Origin: an uncultured Stenotrophomonas sp.
Lineage (GTDB): Bacteria > Pseudomonadota > Gammaproteobacteria > Xanthomonadales > Xanthomonadaceae
Reading direction: 5' to 3'
DNA length: 64,000 nucleotides
Assembly (NCBI GenBank): GCA_900078405.1
Contig: FLTS01000001.1
Location: 806,001 to 870,000 of the forward strand
Position numbers and translations under genes: made by a program. Below, one piece after another: positions 44,714 to 54,222 of the stretch. The first letter of the stretch is position 1. Every line of letters starts with the position of its first letter. The notes beneath the pieces are model-generated. The model did not search any database, was not told the DNA's origin, and saw only the letters and a program-made list of their open reading frames with translations.

Positions 44714-46600
44714 TCAATGCGGGCCGGCGGCGGGAGGCGGGGACTCCGGTTTGACCGGGGCGAGGTTGAAGCGGAGGTGGCGCCCGGCCTGGCGCGCGGA
44801 GCGCAGCCGGCCGCGGTGGGCGTCGAGCAGGTCGGCGCGGGTCACGATGCCGAGCAGTTGCTCCGCGGCGGCTTCGTCGATGACCAGCAGCCGGCCCACG
44901 CCGCACTCGACCATGTGGTCGGCCGCATCCCGCAGTGAGTGGTCGCCGCCGATCACCGCGGGCGACGGCTGCATGACGTCGCGGATGCATAGCCCGTCTT
45001 CGCCGGCGCGGGCCAGCACGTCGCGGCGCGCCACCAGACCGCACGGCACGCCATCGGCACGCAGCACCGGGAAGCTGTGGTGGTCGAATTGCGGGTTCCC
45101 GCCCTCCAGCACCTTGCAGGCGTCGGCAAGGCGCTCTTCGCCCAGGAAACAGGCCAGATCCTGCGTGCACACGTCGCGGACGTGGACCGAATCGAGGTGG
45201 TCGGCGCTGTAGTCCGAGGGCACGCGCACGCCGCGGCGCACGATTTTCTCGGTCATGATCGTGTTGCGCATCAGCAGGCCGGATACCAGGTAAGCGGCAG
45301 CGCAGGCGCCCAGCAGCGGCAGCAGCCCGTGCACCTGCTGGGTGGCCTCGAAGGCGAACACCACCGAGGTGAGGAACGCCCGCGACGCCCCGGCGAAGAC
45401 CGCCGCCATGCACACTAGCGCCGCCATCCGCGGATCGACGCCCAGTTCGGGGAACGCGGAGGCGACCAGCAGGCCCAGCGCCCCGCCGAAGGCGCCGCCG
45501 ATGGTGAACATCGGCGCCAGGGTGCCGCCGGAGGTGCCGCTGCCCAAGGCGATGGACCAGGAACACAGTTTCATCAGGCCCAGCGCCAGCAGGCCGGCCA
45601 GGCCGAGGCCGCCGCCCAGCACCAGGGTGATGTTGTCGTAGCCGACGCCGAGCGTGCGCGGCATGAACCAGCCCACGATGCCCACCGCCAGCCCACCGAT
45701 GGCGGGCCACCACATCCAGTGCACCGGCAGCCGCTCGAAGGCGTCCTCGATGCCATAGGTCAACCGGGTGATGGCCACCGCCGCCAGCCCGGCGGCCGCG
45801 CCCATCGCCACGTAAGCCGCCAGCGCGCCAACCGGGGCCGCGGCCAGCGCCGGCATGGGGAACACCGGGGCGACGCCCTCGAAGCAGGCATGCACCGCCG
45901 CGCCGATCATCGCCGCCGTGGCCACCGGGATCAGCGAGCGCGCCTTGCGCTCGAACAGCAGCAGCTCGACTGCCAGCAGCACCGCGGCGATCGGCGTGGC
46001 GAAGATGGCCGACATGCCGGCCACCGCGCCGGCCGCGAGCAGCGTCTTGCGCTCGTCCGCAGTGACGTGCATCAGCTGCGCCAGCAGCGAGCCCATCGCG
46101 CCGCCGGTGGCGATGATCGGGCCTTCGGCACCGAATGGGCCACCGGTGCCGATCGCCACGGCCGAGGAGGCCGGCTTCAACCAGGTGATGATCGGCGGGA
46201 TGCGGCTTTCGTTGCGCAGTACCTGCTCCATCGCCTCGGGAATGCCGTGGCCGCGGATCGCGCGCGAGCCGAAGCGGGCCATGACGCCGACGACCAGCCC
46301 GCCGGCCACGGGCAGCAGGATGGCCCACGCCCCGAGATGATGGTCGGCCGGGCTGCGCAGCGTCGCGTCGACCGTGCCGTAGTACACGAGGTTGGTGACC
46401 AGGCCGATCAGCGCGGTCAGCAGGCGCGCGACCATGCCGACCACGCCGGCCAGTATCGCGGCGACGGCGACGATCCACAGCACCCGGCGGTCGAGGGGGC
46501 GGAAGCGGCGCGGCATGCGCGCGTCGAAAAGCGCCGTGTCCAGCGCAGGCGCCAGCGGCACCGCCGCACGCGAGTGCTGCAGGGAGGAGGGTTCGCTCAA
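44714..46600 (-). CDS. ClC-family chloride channel/transporter with CBS domains
   Basis: A 628-residue membrane protein with a ClC core (about residues 40-440) and two CBS domains at the C-terminus. Selectivity motifs are GHGIPEAMEQ and GGPFGAEGPI (with the gating Glu), then GGTLAPMFTIGGAFG. The gating Glu suggests Cl-/H+ antiport more than a channel, but other residues were not checked. The CBS pair should sense adenine nucleotides. It does not match the short forms without CBS. Confidence 0.88.
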   Translation of the reverse strand: MSEPSSLQHSRAAVPLAPALDTALFDARMPRRFRPLDRRVLWIVAVAAILAGVVGMVARLLTALIGLVTNLVYYGTVDATLRSPADHHLGAWAILLPVAGGLVVGVMARFGSRAIRGHGIPEAMEQVLRNESRIPPIITWLKPASSAVAIGTGGPFGAEGPIIATGGAMGSLLAQLMHVTADERKTLLAAGAVAGMSAIFATPIAAVLLAVELLLFERKARSLIPVATAAMIGAAVHACFEGVAPVFPMPALAAAPVGALAAYVAMGAAAGLAAVAITRLTYGIEDAFERLPVHWMWWPAIGGLAVGIVGWFMPRTLGVGYDNITLVLGGGLGLAGLLALGLMKLCSWSIALGSGTSGGTLAPMFTIGGAFGGALGLLVASAFPELGVDPRMAALVCMAAVFAGASRAFLTSVVFAFEATQQVHGLLPLLGACAAAYLVSGLLMRNTIMTEKIVRRGVRVPSDYSADHLDSVHVRDVCTQDLACFLGEERLADACKVLEGGNPQFDHHSFPVLRADGVPCGLVARRDVLARAGEDGLCIRDVMQPSPAVIGGDHSLRDAADHMVECGVGRLLVIDEAAAEQLLGIVTRADLLDAHRGRLRSARQAGRHLRFNLAPVKPESPPPAAGPH

Positions 46601-46707
46601 GGAAAGGGCCAGCCGTGAAGTGAGGCGCGAAGGCTAGCGGGATGGCGCCGCGGTAGCTTGCTCGAAACTGAACGCTCCGCGAGGGGGCGATGGCACGGCG
46701 CCGCCGC

Positions 46708-47829
46708 TCAATGCGGCGACAGCGTGTCGAGGAAACCACGTACGGCCGGGCCGTAGCGGTCATAGTCAACGAGGAAGGCGTCGTGGCCCTGCGGCGAGTC
46801 CATGCCGATGAACTGCGTTTGCGCACCGCCGTCGCGCAGGCCGTCGGCAATCTGCTGCTGCTGTTCGACCGGGAACAGGATGTCGGTGTTGGCGCCGATG
46901 GCCAGCGCCCGCTGCACGCGGATCTTCGCCAGCCCGGCCATCACCTCGCCGTCGCCGTATTCGGCCATGTCGAACCAGTCCATCGCCCGGCCCATGTACA
47001 GGTAGCAGTTCGGGTCGAAGTGGCGCACGAAGCGGCGCGCATGGCCTTCCAGGTAGCTTTCGACCTGGAATTCGAGGCCGAACGGATCTTCGCCGTTCTG
47101 TTCCGAATCCAGCCGCACGCGGCCGAAGCGGCCGTCCCATTCCAGCGCCGAACGGTAGGTGATGACGCCGAGCTTGCGCGCCATGCGCATGCCTGATTCC
47201 GGGTAATGGGCCTCGTCGTAGTTGCCGTCATTCCACGCCGGGTCGAGGCGGATCGCCTCGCGCTGCAGCGAGCGGATGGCGATGGAGAAGGGCAGGGCCT
47301 GCGCACTGCCGGAGATGTTGATGTGCGCACGGGCGATGCCCGGGTGGTGCAGCAGCAGCGCCAGCGCGGTCATGCCGCCCATCGAGTTGCCGATCAGGCA
47401 GGCCAGTTGCCCGATTCCCAGCGCACGCACCACCTCGGCGGCGGCATTGGCGATGTCCTCCACCGAAAGCTCGGGGAACGCCAGCCGGTAGGGCTGGCCG
47501 CTGGCGGGATCGGGCGAGGCCGGGCCGGTGGAGCCCTTGCAACTGCCCAGCGAGTTGACGCAGACGACGAACCAGCGCTCGGTGTCGATCGGCTTGCCGG
47601 GGCCGAGCATCGGCTCCCACCAGCCCGGCGTGGGGTTGCCGGCATGACTGGCGGCATGGGCGTCGGGCGACAGGCCGGTGACGACCAGGATCGCATTGCC
47701 GGCATCGGCGGCCAGTGTGCCCCAGGTCTCAAAGGCGATGCGGGCGCCGTGCAACTGGCCGCCGCGCTTCATCGGGAAAGGCGAAGACAGCGCGTGGAAA
47801 TGGCTGCCCTCGGGGATGAATTCGGTCAT
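46708..47829 (-). CDS. metX: Homoserine O-succinyl/acetyltransferase, MetX type
   Basis: A 373-residue alpha/beta hydrolase-fold acyltransferase that starts methionine synthesis. The nucleophile Ser is in GNSMGGMTALAL, with Asp in ANTDILFP and His in GHDAFLVD. In Xanthomonads, MetX enzymes are reported to use succinyl-CoA (MetXS) rather than acetyl-CoA; that choice is family knowledge and not read from residues here. It follows the direction of the ClC gene, with 107 bases between. Confidence 0.9.
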   Translation of the reverse strand: MTEFIPEGSHFHALSSPFPMKRGGQLHGARIAFETWGTLAADAGNAILVVTGLSPDAHAASHAGNPTPGWWEPMLGPGKPIDTERWFVVCVNSLGSCKGSTGPASPDPASGQPYRLAFPELSVEDIANAAAEVVRALGIGQLACLIGNSMGGMTALALLLHHPGIARAHINISGSAQALPFSIAIRSLQREAIRLDPAWNDGNYDEAHYPESGMRMARKLGVITYRSALEWDGRFGRVRLDSEQNGEDPFGLEFQVESYLEGHARRFVRHFDPNCYLYMGRAMDWFDMAEYGDGEVMAGLAKIRVQRALAIGANTDILFPVEQQQQIADGLRDGGAQTQFIGMDSPQGHDAFLVDYDRYGPAVRGFLDTLSPH

Positions 47830-47941
47830 CCCCCGATTCTAGCGGCGTGGCGTGGCAGTGTGGCCGCCGGGTGATGCCGCGGCGTCATCACGACATGAAG
47901 CGTGGTTGTGAGCACGTCATGGATGCACAAGTCCGCATTTC

Positions 47942-48011
47942 GTAGGTGCCAGGCCAGCCCGGTACGGGGCTTTATCGAGAAAGCCCCATGCGGGGCAAGC
48001 CCCGCATCTAC
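47942..48011. repeat. REP-type inverted pair at the 3' end of ccmI
   Basis: A GTAG-headed unit at 47942 and an inverted one (ATGCGGGGCAAGCCCCGCATCTAC) ending at 48011. The ccmI stop codon TAG lies inside the GTAG head of the right unit, so the element supplies the gene's end. Confidence 0.78.
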
Positions 48012-49018
48012 GGCATGCCGAGCACGATTTCCAGTGGCTTGCCGGCGGGCAGGGTGACCTTGACCGGTGTCGATTCGACGTCGCCGTCCTGCCGCATCGC
48101 GTTGCCGCTGGCCGACAGGCGCGCGAATACTTCCACTTCCGGCAACGCCGAGAGCTTCTGCGTCGGCATCGGACTGTCGGCGTCGTCGAGGGTGACGGTG
48201 AGCGTTCCGGCCTGCGCGGGATGGCGTTCGACCGCGACCGGCATCGGCGGGCCGCCGGGGATGCGGGCGATGACGAACAGGGTGTCCGCGCCCGCGGCCG
48301 CGCGTGCCTGCAAGGCCGGTGCCAGTGTCACCCGCACGGTAAGGGTGTTGCCGGTCGCGGCCGGGGCAACGGGCGCGGAAGGCGGCAGGCCGGCGTCCGC
48401 GCGGGCGGCATCGATCTGCTCGCGCAGCGCGGTGGCGGCGCCATCCTTGAGGCGCGGCAGCAGGGTTTCCCATGTATGCGCGGCGGCTTCGGCTTGCCCG
48501 CGCTGGCGCTGCACGATGCCGATCAGCCAGATGGCACGTTCGTTGTCCGGGGCCAGTTCGCGGGCGTGGTGCAGCCATTGCAGGCCGGTGTCGTCGAACC
48601 GCAGTTCGGGATCGGCCTGGGCACGGGCCTGCGCGGCCTCGACCAGCAGGCCGGGTTCGTCGGGGGCCAGCCGCAGGGCACTTTCGTAGGAGGCCGCGGC
48701 ATCGGCCATGCGCCCCAGCTCCTGTTGCGAGCGCGCCAGCAGCATCCAGCCGTCGACGCGGTCCGGGTTCCTGCGCATGGCCTCCTGCAACTGTTCGATG
48801 CCCTCGGCGAGGCTGGCCGGCACCGGAATGGACTGCACCTGCAATGCGGCCGGCGTGCCCTGCCATTGGTACAGGCCGAGCGTGGCGACCACCATCGCCG
48901 CCACCAGCGTGCCCCAGATGCCGCGCTTGCCGGCGCGCAGCAATGGCAGCAGGGTGACGCCGCCCACCACCGCGGCCAACAGCCCGGCCAGCGCCATGAA
49001 TACCGGCGTGCTCACCAT
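48008..49018 (-). CDS. ccmI: Cytochrome c maturation protein CcmI
   Basis: A 336-residue protein with two N-terminal membrane spans, then tetratricopeptide repeats (RNPDRVDGWMLLARSQQELG and a second unit about 35 residues on) and a C-terminal periplasmic domain. CcmI binds the apocytochrome C-terminus and hands it to CcmFH. It overlaps the ccmH stop at the start and ends in a REP element; the last few codons are therefore recent in sequence. Confidence 0.85.
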   Translation of the reverse strand: MVSTPVFMALAGLLAAVVGGVTLLPLLRAGKRGIWGTLVAAMVVATLGLYQWQGTPAALQVQSIPVPASLAEGIEQLQEAMRRNPDRVDGWMLLARSQQELGRMADAAASYESALRLAPDEPGLLVEAAQARAQADPELRFDDTGLQWLHHARELAPDNERAIWLIGIVQRQRGQAEAAAHTWETLLPRLKDGAATALREQIDAARADAGLPPSAPVAPAATGNTLTVRVTLAPALQARAAAGADTLFVIARIPGGPPMPVAVERHPAQAGTLTVTLDDADSPMPTQKLSALPEVEVFARLSASGNAMRQDGDVESTPVKVTLPAGKPLEIVLGMP

Positions 49019-49467
49019 TGCCGGTCCTCCTGGCTGGCGTCTTCGGCCGCGGGCAGCGGCGCGGCTTGCCGGCGCTTGCGCACCTGCACGACCAGCAACG
49101 CGGTGCCTGCCAGCAGCAACACGCCCGGGGTCAGCCACAGCAACAGGGTGCTGCCCTGCATGCGCGGGCGATACAGCACGAACTCGCCGTAGCGCTCGAC
49201 CAGGAACTGCTTGATCTCCGCATCGCTGCGGCCTTCGTGCATCAGTACCAGCACTTCGCGGCGCAGGTCGTGGGCGATCTGCGCGTTGGAGTCGGCCAGC
49301 GACTGGTTCTGGCACTGCACGCAGCGCAGCTCGGCGGTCAGCGCGTGGAAGCGGGCTTCCTCGGCGCGGTCACGGTATTGCAGGGGCGTCGGGTCGCCCA
49401 TCGGCTGCGCCGCCGCGGCCAGCGGCAGGCACAGTGACAGCAGCAGCGCGGCCAGCCGTTTCATCAT
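49012..49467 (-). CDS. ccmH: Cytochrome c maturation protein CcmH
   Basis: A 151-residue membrane-anchored thiol oxidoreductase. The signature LRCVQCQNQSLADS (two Cys) is in the periplasmic domain, and a single C-terminal span follows at about 108-130. A signal peptide occupies residues 1-20. It keeps the apocytochrome CxxCH reduced. It overlaps ccmI and ccmG, as all genes in this operon do. Confidence 0.93.
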   Translation of the reverse strand: MMKRLAALLLSLCLPLAAAAQPMGDPTPLQYRDRAEEARFHALTAELRCVQCQNQSLADSNAQIAHDLRREVLVLMHEGRSDAEIKQFLVERYGEFVLYRPRMQGSTLLLWLTPGVLLLAGTALLVVQVRKRRQAAPLPAAEDASQEDRQW

Positions 49468-50063
49468 CGCTGCGCTTTCCCTTTGCCGGCGGCTTCGATC
49501 TTTTCCAGCGCCGGGATCAGCTGCCGGTCGAGCACGTCCTGGGTGATGGCGCCGCTGTACTTCCAGCGCACGATGCCGTGGCCGTCGACCAGGAAGGTTT
49601 CCGGCGCGGCTGCGATACCCCAGTCCAGCGCGGTGCGGCCTTCCTCGTCGGCCAGCACCAGCATGTAGGGGTTGCCCAGTTGCTCCAGCCAGCGCAGCGC
49701 GTCGGCGCGTTCGTCCTTCCAGTTGTAGCCGATCACGCGCACGCGCTTGGTTTCGGCGAAACGGGTGAGGATGGGGTGTTCGTCGCGGCAGGTAGGGCAC
49801 CAGCTGCCCCAGACATTGAGCAGGTAGGGCGCGCCGAGCAGCTCGGTGCTTTTCACCTTGACGTTGGGGTCGTGCAGCACCGGCAGCACGAAGCTGGGCG
49901 CCGGCTTGCCGATCAGCGCCGAGGGCAGGGTGTCGCGGTCCGGCCGGTCCGAGCGCGCCACGCCATAGAGCATCAGCGCGACCAGGCCGAAGAAGAACAG
50001 GGCGCCGATGAAGAGGGCGACCGGCGGCAGGCGCCGGGGCGGGGTGGGGTTCGAGTTGGACAT
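49464..50063 (-). CDS. ccmG: Thiol-disulfide interchange protein CcmG/DsbE
   Basis: A 199-residue membrane-anchored thioredoxin-fold protein with a single N-terminal span and the active site WCPTC in NVWGSWCPTCRDEHP. It reduces apocytochrome or CcmH in the periplasm. Met codons at 50066 and 50063 are adjacent; the second has better spacing from GGGAG. It overlaps the ccmF stop. Confidence 0.92.
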   Translation of the reverse strand: MSNSNPTPPRRLPPVALFIGALFFFGLVALMLYGVARSDRPDRDTLPSALIGKPAPSFVLPVLHDPNVKVKSTELLGAPYLLNVWGSWCPTCRDEHPILTRFAETKRVRVIGYNWKDERADALRWLEQLGNPYMLVLADEEGRTALDWGIAAAPETFLVDGHGIVRWKYSGAITQDVLDRQLIPALEKIEAAGKGKAQR

Positions 50064-51994
50064 CATGATCTCCCGGGCAACTTGCGGAAGCGGCGGTCGA
50101 CGGCGGTGACGAAGCCGCCCAGCGCCATCAGGATCGCGCCCAGCCATATCCAGCGGACGAAGGGTTTGACCTGCACGCGCACCGCCCAGGCGCCGTCGCC
50201 GAGCGGTTCGCCCAGCGCGACGTAGATGTCGCCGCCGAGCGCGGGATGGATGCCGGCTTCGGTCATCGGCATGCCGCCGCTGGCGTAGGTGCGTTTTTCC
50301 GGGTGCAGCAGGGCGATTTCGCCATTGTTGCGCAGCACCCGCACGTGGCCGCGGTCGGAATGGTAGTTGGGGCCGTTGCTGGCCTCCACGCCCTCGAAGC
50401 GCAGCTCGTACGGGCCGGCCTGCACCGACTTGCCCGGTGCCAGCGCCACTTCATGCTGGACGCTGAGCGCCTCCACCAGCAGCGCGCCGACCACGAACAC
50501 GGCGATGCCGAAGTGCGCCAGCAGCATGCCGGTGGTTTCCGCATTGGGCCGGCCGCTGCTGCGCAGGCGCTGCCACAGCACGTACAGCGTGCCAGTCGCC
50601 ACCCATGCGGCGGCGGCGATGCCGGCGGCGGTCTTGAGCTTGCCCTGCGGTGCCATGAACCACGCCACGATGCCCAGCAGCAGCGCCAGCCCGGCCCACG
50701 GCGCGAGCAGCGCCAGCGGGCGCAGGCCCTGCTCGCGCTGCCAGCGGGTCAGCGGGCCGAACGGCAGCAGCAGCACCAGCGGCGTCATCAGCAGCAGGAA
50801 CAGGGTGCCGAAGTAGGGCGGGCCGACCGACACCTTGCCCAGGTCGAGCGCGTCGGCCAGCAGCGGGTACAGCGTGCCCAGCAGCACCATCGCGCAGGCA
50901 CAGCTGAGCAGCAGGTTGTTGGCCAGCAGCAGTCCTTCGCGCGAGTTGAGCGCATAGCCACGGCGCGCGGCGCCGGCATTGCCGCCGAGGCCGGGTACGC
51001 GCAGCGCGTACAGCAGCAGCGAGCCGCCGATCACCAGCGCCAGGAACACGAGGATGAACAGCCCGCGCGCCGGATCGGCGGCGAACGAATGCACGCTGGT
51101 CAGCACGCCCGAGCGCACCAGGAAAGTGCCCAGCAGCGACAGCGCGAATGCGGCGATGGCCAGCAGCAGGGTCCAGCCGATGAACACGCCGCGCTTTTCG
51201 GTGGCTGCCTGCGAATGCAGCAGCGCCGCGCCGGCCAGCCACGGCATGAAGCTGGCGTTTTCCACCGGGTCCCAGAACCACCAGCCGCCCCAGCCCAGTT
51301 CGTAGTAGGCCCACCAGCTGCCCAGCGTGATGCCCAGGGTCAGGAACGCCCAGGCCACGTTGGTCCACGGCCGCGTCCAGCGCAGCCAGCGCACGTCGAT
51401 GTGGCCGTCCAGCAGCGCGGCGATGGCGAAGGCGAAGGGCACCGCAAAGCCGACGTAGCCCAGGTACAGCATCGGCGGGTGCAGGATCAGCCCCGGGTCC
51501 TGCAGCAGCGGGTTGAGGTCGTGGCCTTCCAGCGGCGCCGGCAGCAGCCGCTCGAACGGATTGGAGGTGAACAGCAGGAAGGCGAGGAAGCCGACGCTGA
51601 CCAGCCCCATCACCGCCAGCACCCGTGCCACCACCACCGCCGGCAGGTGCTGCGAGAACGCGGCCACCGCCGCGGTCCACAACGCCAGCACCAGCGCCCA
51701 CAGCAGCAGCGAGCCCTCGTGCGCGCCCCATACCGCCGAATAACGGTAGATCATCGGCAGCAGCGAGTTGGAGTTGTCGGCGACGTAGCGCAGCGAGAAA
51801 TCCTGGCGCACAAAAGCGATGGTGAGCACCACGAAGGCGCCCAGCACCATCGCCAGTTGCAGCAGCGCCGCGGGCCGGGCCACCGCAACCAGCGCTGGCA
51901 GGTTGCGGTGCGCCCCGACCAGCGGCAGCGCGCTTTGCAGCAGGGCCGCCAGCAGCGCCAGGATCAGCAGGATCTGTCCGATTTCGCCGAGCAC
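50063..51994 (-). CDS. ccmF: Haem lyase CcmF
   Basis: A 643-residue integral membrane protein, usual length, with about 15 spans. The WWD-type domain WGGWWFWDPVENASFMPW is the haem-binding signature. Together with CcmH/CcmI it attaches haem to apocytochrome c. It directly follows ccmE. Confidence 0.94.
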   Translation of the reverse strand: MLGEIGQILLILALLAALLQSALPLVGAHRNLPALVAVARPAALLQLAMVLGAFVVLTIAFVRQDFSLRYVADNSNSLLPMIYRYSAVWGAHEGSLLLWALVLALWTAAVAAFSQHLPAVVVARVLAVMGLVSVGFLAFLLFTSNPFERLLPAPLEGHDLNPLLQDPGLILHPPMLYLGYVGFAVPFAFAIAALLDGHIDVRWLRWTRPWTNVAWAFLTLGITLGSWWAYYELGWGGWWFWDPVENASFMPWLAGAALLHSQAATEKRGVFIGWTLLLAIAAFALSLLGTFLVRSGVLTSVHSFAADPARGLFILVFLALVIGGSLLLYALRVPGLGGNAGAARRGYALNSREGLLLANNLLLSCACAMVLLGTLYPLLADALDLGKVSVGPPYFGTLFLLLMTPLVLLLPFGPLTRWQREQGLRPLALLAPWAGLALLLGIVAWFMAPQGKLKTAAGIAAAAWVATGTLYVLWQRLRSSGRPNAETTGMLLAHFGIAVFVVGALLVEALSVQHEVALAPGKSVQAGPYELRFEGVEASNGPNYHSDRGHVRVLRNNGEIALLHPEKRTYASGGMPMTEAGIHPALGGDIYVALGEPLGDGAWAVRVQVKPFVRWIWLGAILMALGGFVTAVDRRFRKLPGRS

Positions 51995-52462
51995 TCAGGG
52001 CGCTTCCGTGGTTGCGGGCGTGGCGGGCACCTGATGCTTGTCGTGAGCCATGCCCATCTTGTCGGCCAGCTCCTTGGGCATGTAGGTCTCATCGTGCTTG
52101 GCCAGCACGTCCTCGGCGACGAACACGCCATCGGCCATGCGCCCGGTGGCGACCACGGCCTGGCCCTCGCGGAACAGGTCCGGCAGGATCTTGTCGTAGG
52201 TCACCGGCAGCTCGGCGTCGCCGTCGGTCACCTCGAAGCGCGCCAGCAGCGCGCCGGGGTCGCGCTTGAACGAGCCCTTGGCGACCATGCCGCCGAGGCG
52301 GAAGCGCGAATCCGGCGCCACCTTGCCGGCCTTCACCTCGGCCGGGGTGTAGAGATAGGCGATGTTGCGCTGCAAGGCGGTGGCGACCAGCGCGGTGGCG
52401 ATGCCGGCCACGGCGACGACCAGCAGCACCAGCAGCAGGCGCCTGCGTTGGGTGGGACTCAT
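51995..52462 (-). CDS. ccmE: Haem chaperone CcmE
   Basis: A 155-residue membrane-anchored OB-fold protein. The haem is attached to the His of AKHDETYMP, with Tyr four residues on as axial ligand, the E. coli-type H-x3-Y motif. It receives haem from CcmC and passes it to CcmF. It overlaps the ccmD stop by four bases. Confidence 0.94.
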   Translation of the reverse strand: MSPTQRRRLLLVLLVVAVAGIATALVATALQRNIAYLYTPAEVKAGKVAPDSRFRLGGMVAKGSFKRDPGALLARFEVTDGDAELPVTYDKILPDLFREGQAVVATGRMADGVFVAEDVLAKHDETYMPKELADKMGMAHDKHQVPATPATTEAP

Positions 52463-52641
52463 CTGCTCAGTTCTCCGTCATCGGCAACGGCCGCGGCCGC
52501 CTGTTGGCGCCGTGCCCGCGCCAGCCGGTTGCGCACCTCGCGCAGTTGCCGGCGCACCTGCAGGCGCGGCACGGCGAAATCCCACGCCAGCACGGCGAAG
52601 AACACGCCGTAGGCCAGGGCAACGTACTGGAAATAACTCAC
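52459..52641 (-). CDS. ccmD: Haem exporter small protein CcmD
   Basis: A 60-residue single-span protein with [13 protein letters not shown] at its start and a basic cytoplasmic tail rich in Arg/Lys. CcmD stabilises the CcmABC-CcmE complex. The GTG at 52641 is taken as the start; a GGAGAG motif lies six bases upstream. It overlaps ccmC. Confidence 0.88.
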   Translation of the reverse strand: MSYFQYVALAYGVFFAVLAWDFAVPRLQVRRQLREVRNRLARARRQQAAAAVADDGELSR

Positions 52642-53390
52642 GATGGTCTCTCCACGCGCTCGCGCACCCAGGCCTTGCCGGCCTCGCGGCGCAGGTTGTC
52701 GGCGCGCGCGCGCGACAGCAGCGAGCCGGCGAACCAGAACTTGGTGGCGAACACCATCAGCCACAGTGGCAGCACCATGCTGTCGTCCATGCTGGATTCA
52801 CCGAACAGGCGGATGGTCTGGCCCTGGTGCAGCGAGTTCCACCACACCACCGAGTAGCGGATGATCGGCAGCAGCGCCACGCCGACGATGGACAGCAGGG
52901 CGGCGGCGCGCGCGGCGGCGCGGCGGTCGTCGATGGCGCCGTACAGGCCCATCACGCCCAGATAAAGGAACAGCAGGATCAGCTCGGTGGTCAGGCGCGG
53001 GTCCCAGTCCCACCACGTGCCCCACATCGGCTTGCCCCAGATGCTGCCGGTGAGCAGGGTGATCAGGGTGAAGGCCGCGCCGATCGGCGCGCAGGCCATC
53101 GCCAGGATTTCGCAGAGCTTGATCCGCCAGACCAGCGCGATGGCACCGTAGAACGCCATCAGCCCGAACACGAACAGGCTCATCCATGCCGACGGCACGT
53201 GGATGTAGAGGATGCGGAAGCTGTCGCCCTGCTGGTAATCGGCGGGGACCACCGCCAGCGCCTGCCATAGGCCGAAGGCGAACAGCGGCAGCGAGGCGAG
53301 GTAGCACCAGGGCGACCAGCGGGCGGCAAAGGCATCGAAGTAGGCCGGGGAACCCAGCCGATGGAACCAACCTGCCAAACCTTTGAACAT
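52638..53390 (-). CDS. ccmC: Haem handling protein CcmC
   Basis: A 250-residue protein with six spans and the WWD signature GTWWDWDPRLT. It presents haem to CcmE. The start at 53390 is preceded on the minus strand by a region that differs from ccmB, because an azurin gene lies between ccmB and ccmC. Confidence 0.94.
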   Translation of the reverse strand: MFKGLAGWFHRLGSPAYFDAFAARWSPWCYLASLPLFAFGLWQALAVVPADYQQGDSFRILYIHVPSAWMSLFVFGLMAFYGAIALVWRIKLCEILAMACAPIGAAFTLITLLTGSIWGKPMWGTWWDWDPRLTTELILLFLYLGVMGLYGAIDDRRAAARAAALLSIVGVALLPIIRYSVVWWNSLHQGQTIRLFGESSMDDSMVLPLWLMVFATKFWFAGSLLSRARADNLRREAGKAWVRERVERPS

Positions 53391-53545
53391 CCGCTCGCTC
53401 GCTGGGAAAAACGACGGTGGGGTGGACCCCGACCATCCGGTTACCGGGCACCGCGAAGCAACGGGCTCCTGCAGCCCATGAAGATTAGCCGAAGACGGCG
53501 CGGTTGGCACTGCCAGCCGGCACCGTGAGGGTCGTCGGGCGGCGC

Positions 53546-54001
53546 TTACTTCAGGGTGATGGTGCCCTTCATCAGGGCCGAGTGGCCGGGGAAGCTGCAG
53601 AAGAACGACAGCGGCGCGCCGGCGGCGACGAGTTTGGCGACCGGCACACTGACGCTGGTGGTTTCACCGCCGCCCACCACCTTGCTGTGGGCGATGACGC
53701 GGGCATCGCCGGCCTTGACGTAATCGGCGGCCAGCCCGGCCTTGATGCCGTCGGTATCGATGCCACGCATGTCGGCGGTCCTGGCCACCACCACGTTGTG
53801 GCCCATCACGTTTTTGGCCATCTTGCCGGCGTGCTTCAGATTGATGGTGAAGTTGGCGCAGCTTTTGGGCACGTCGATGTTGGTGACGCTGTAGCGCATG
53901 GCGTCGTTGCCCTCCACGTTCACCGAGCAGGTGTCGGCGGCATGGGCGGCGCCGGCGGCGCCAAGGGCGAGGGTGGAGGCGATCATCAGTTTGCGGAACA
54001 T
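53546..54001 (-). CDS. azu: Azurin, periplasmic blue copper protein
   Basis: A 151-residue precursor with a signal peptide ([21 protein letters not shown]). Copper ligands are His in GHNVVV, Cys in FFCSFPGH, the following His, and Met in ALMKGTI; a disulfide pair is likely at C near residue 25 and near 48. Azurin shuttles electrons between cytochromes and reductases. It is transcribed with the ccm genes, between ccmB (221 bases upstream) and ccmC (155 bases downstream), and may have its own promoter. Confidence 0.93.
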   Translation of the reverse strand: MFRKLMIASTLALGAAGAAHAADTCSVNVEGNDAMRYSVTNIDVPKSCANFTINLKHAGKMAKNVMGHNVVVARTADMRGIDTDGIKAGLAADYVKAGDARVIAHSKVVGGGETTSVSVPVAKLVAAGAPLSFFCSFPGHSALMKGTITLK

Positions 54002-54126
54002 GGAAGACTCCTGTTGCGACGGATTCGCCCGCTGAACGGGCAGCAGACAATGCTGCGACCGGCACTGCCCGCAGGCAAGTGACGCAATGTCGCAGGCAGG
54101 CCGGGGCCATGTCCTCGACGGCTTCC

Positions 54127-54186
54127 GGGCGTAGGTTGGGCTACGCCCCCGACGCTCCGGTTGCGTGTCGGGGATGTAACCCCGAC
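54127..54186. repeat. Palindromic pair between ccmB and azurin
   Basis: GGGCGTAG/CTACGCCC around GTTGGG, then GTCGGGG/CCCCGAC around ATGTAA. Both are REP-like and could also terminate ccmAB transcription. Confidence 0.65.
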
Positions 54187-54222
54187 TTGCCCATCTTGTG
54201 GGAACCGAAGCAGCCGCCCCGT

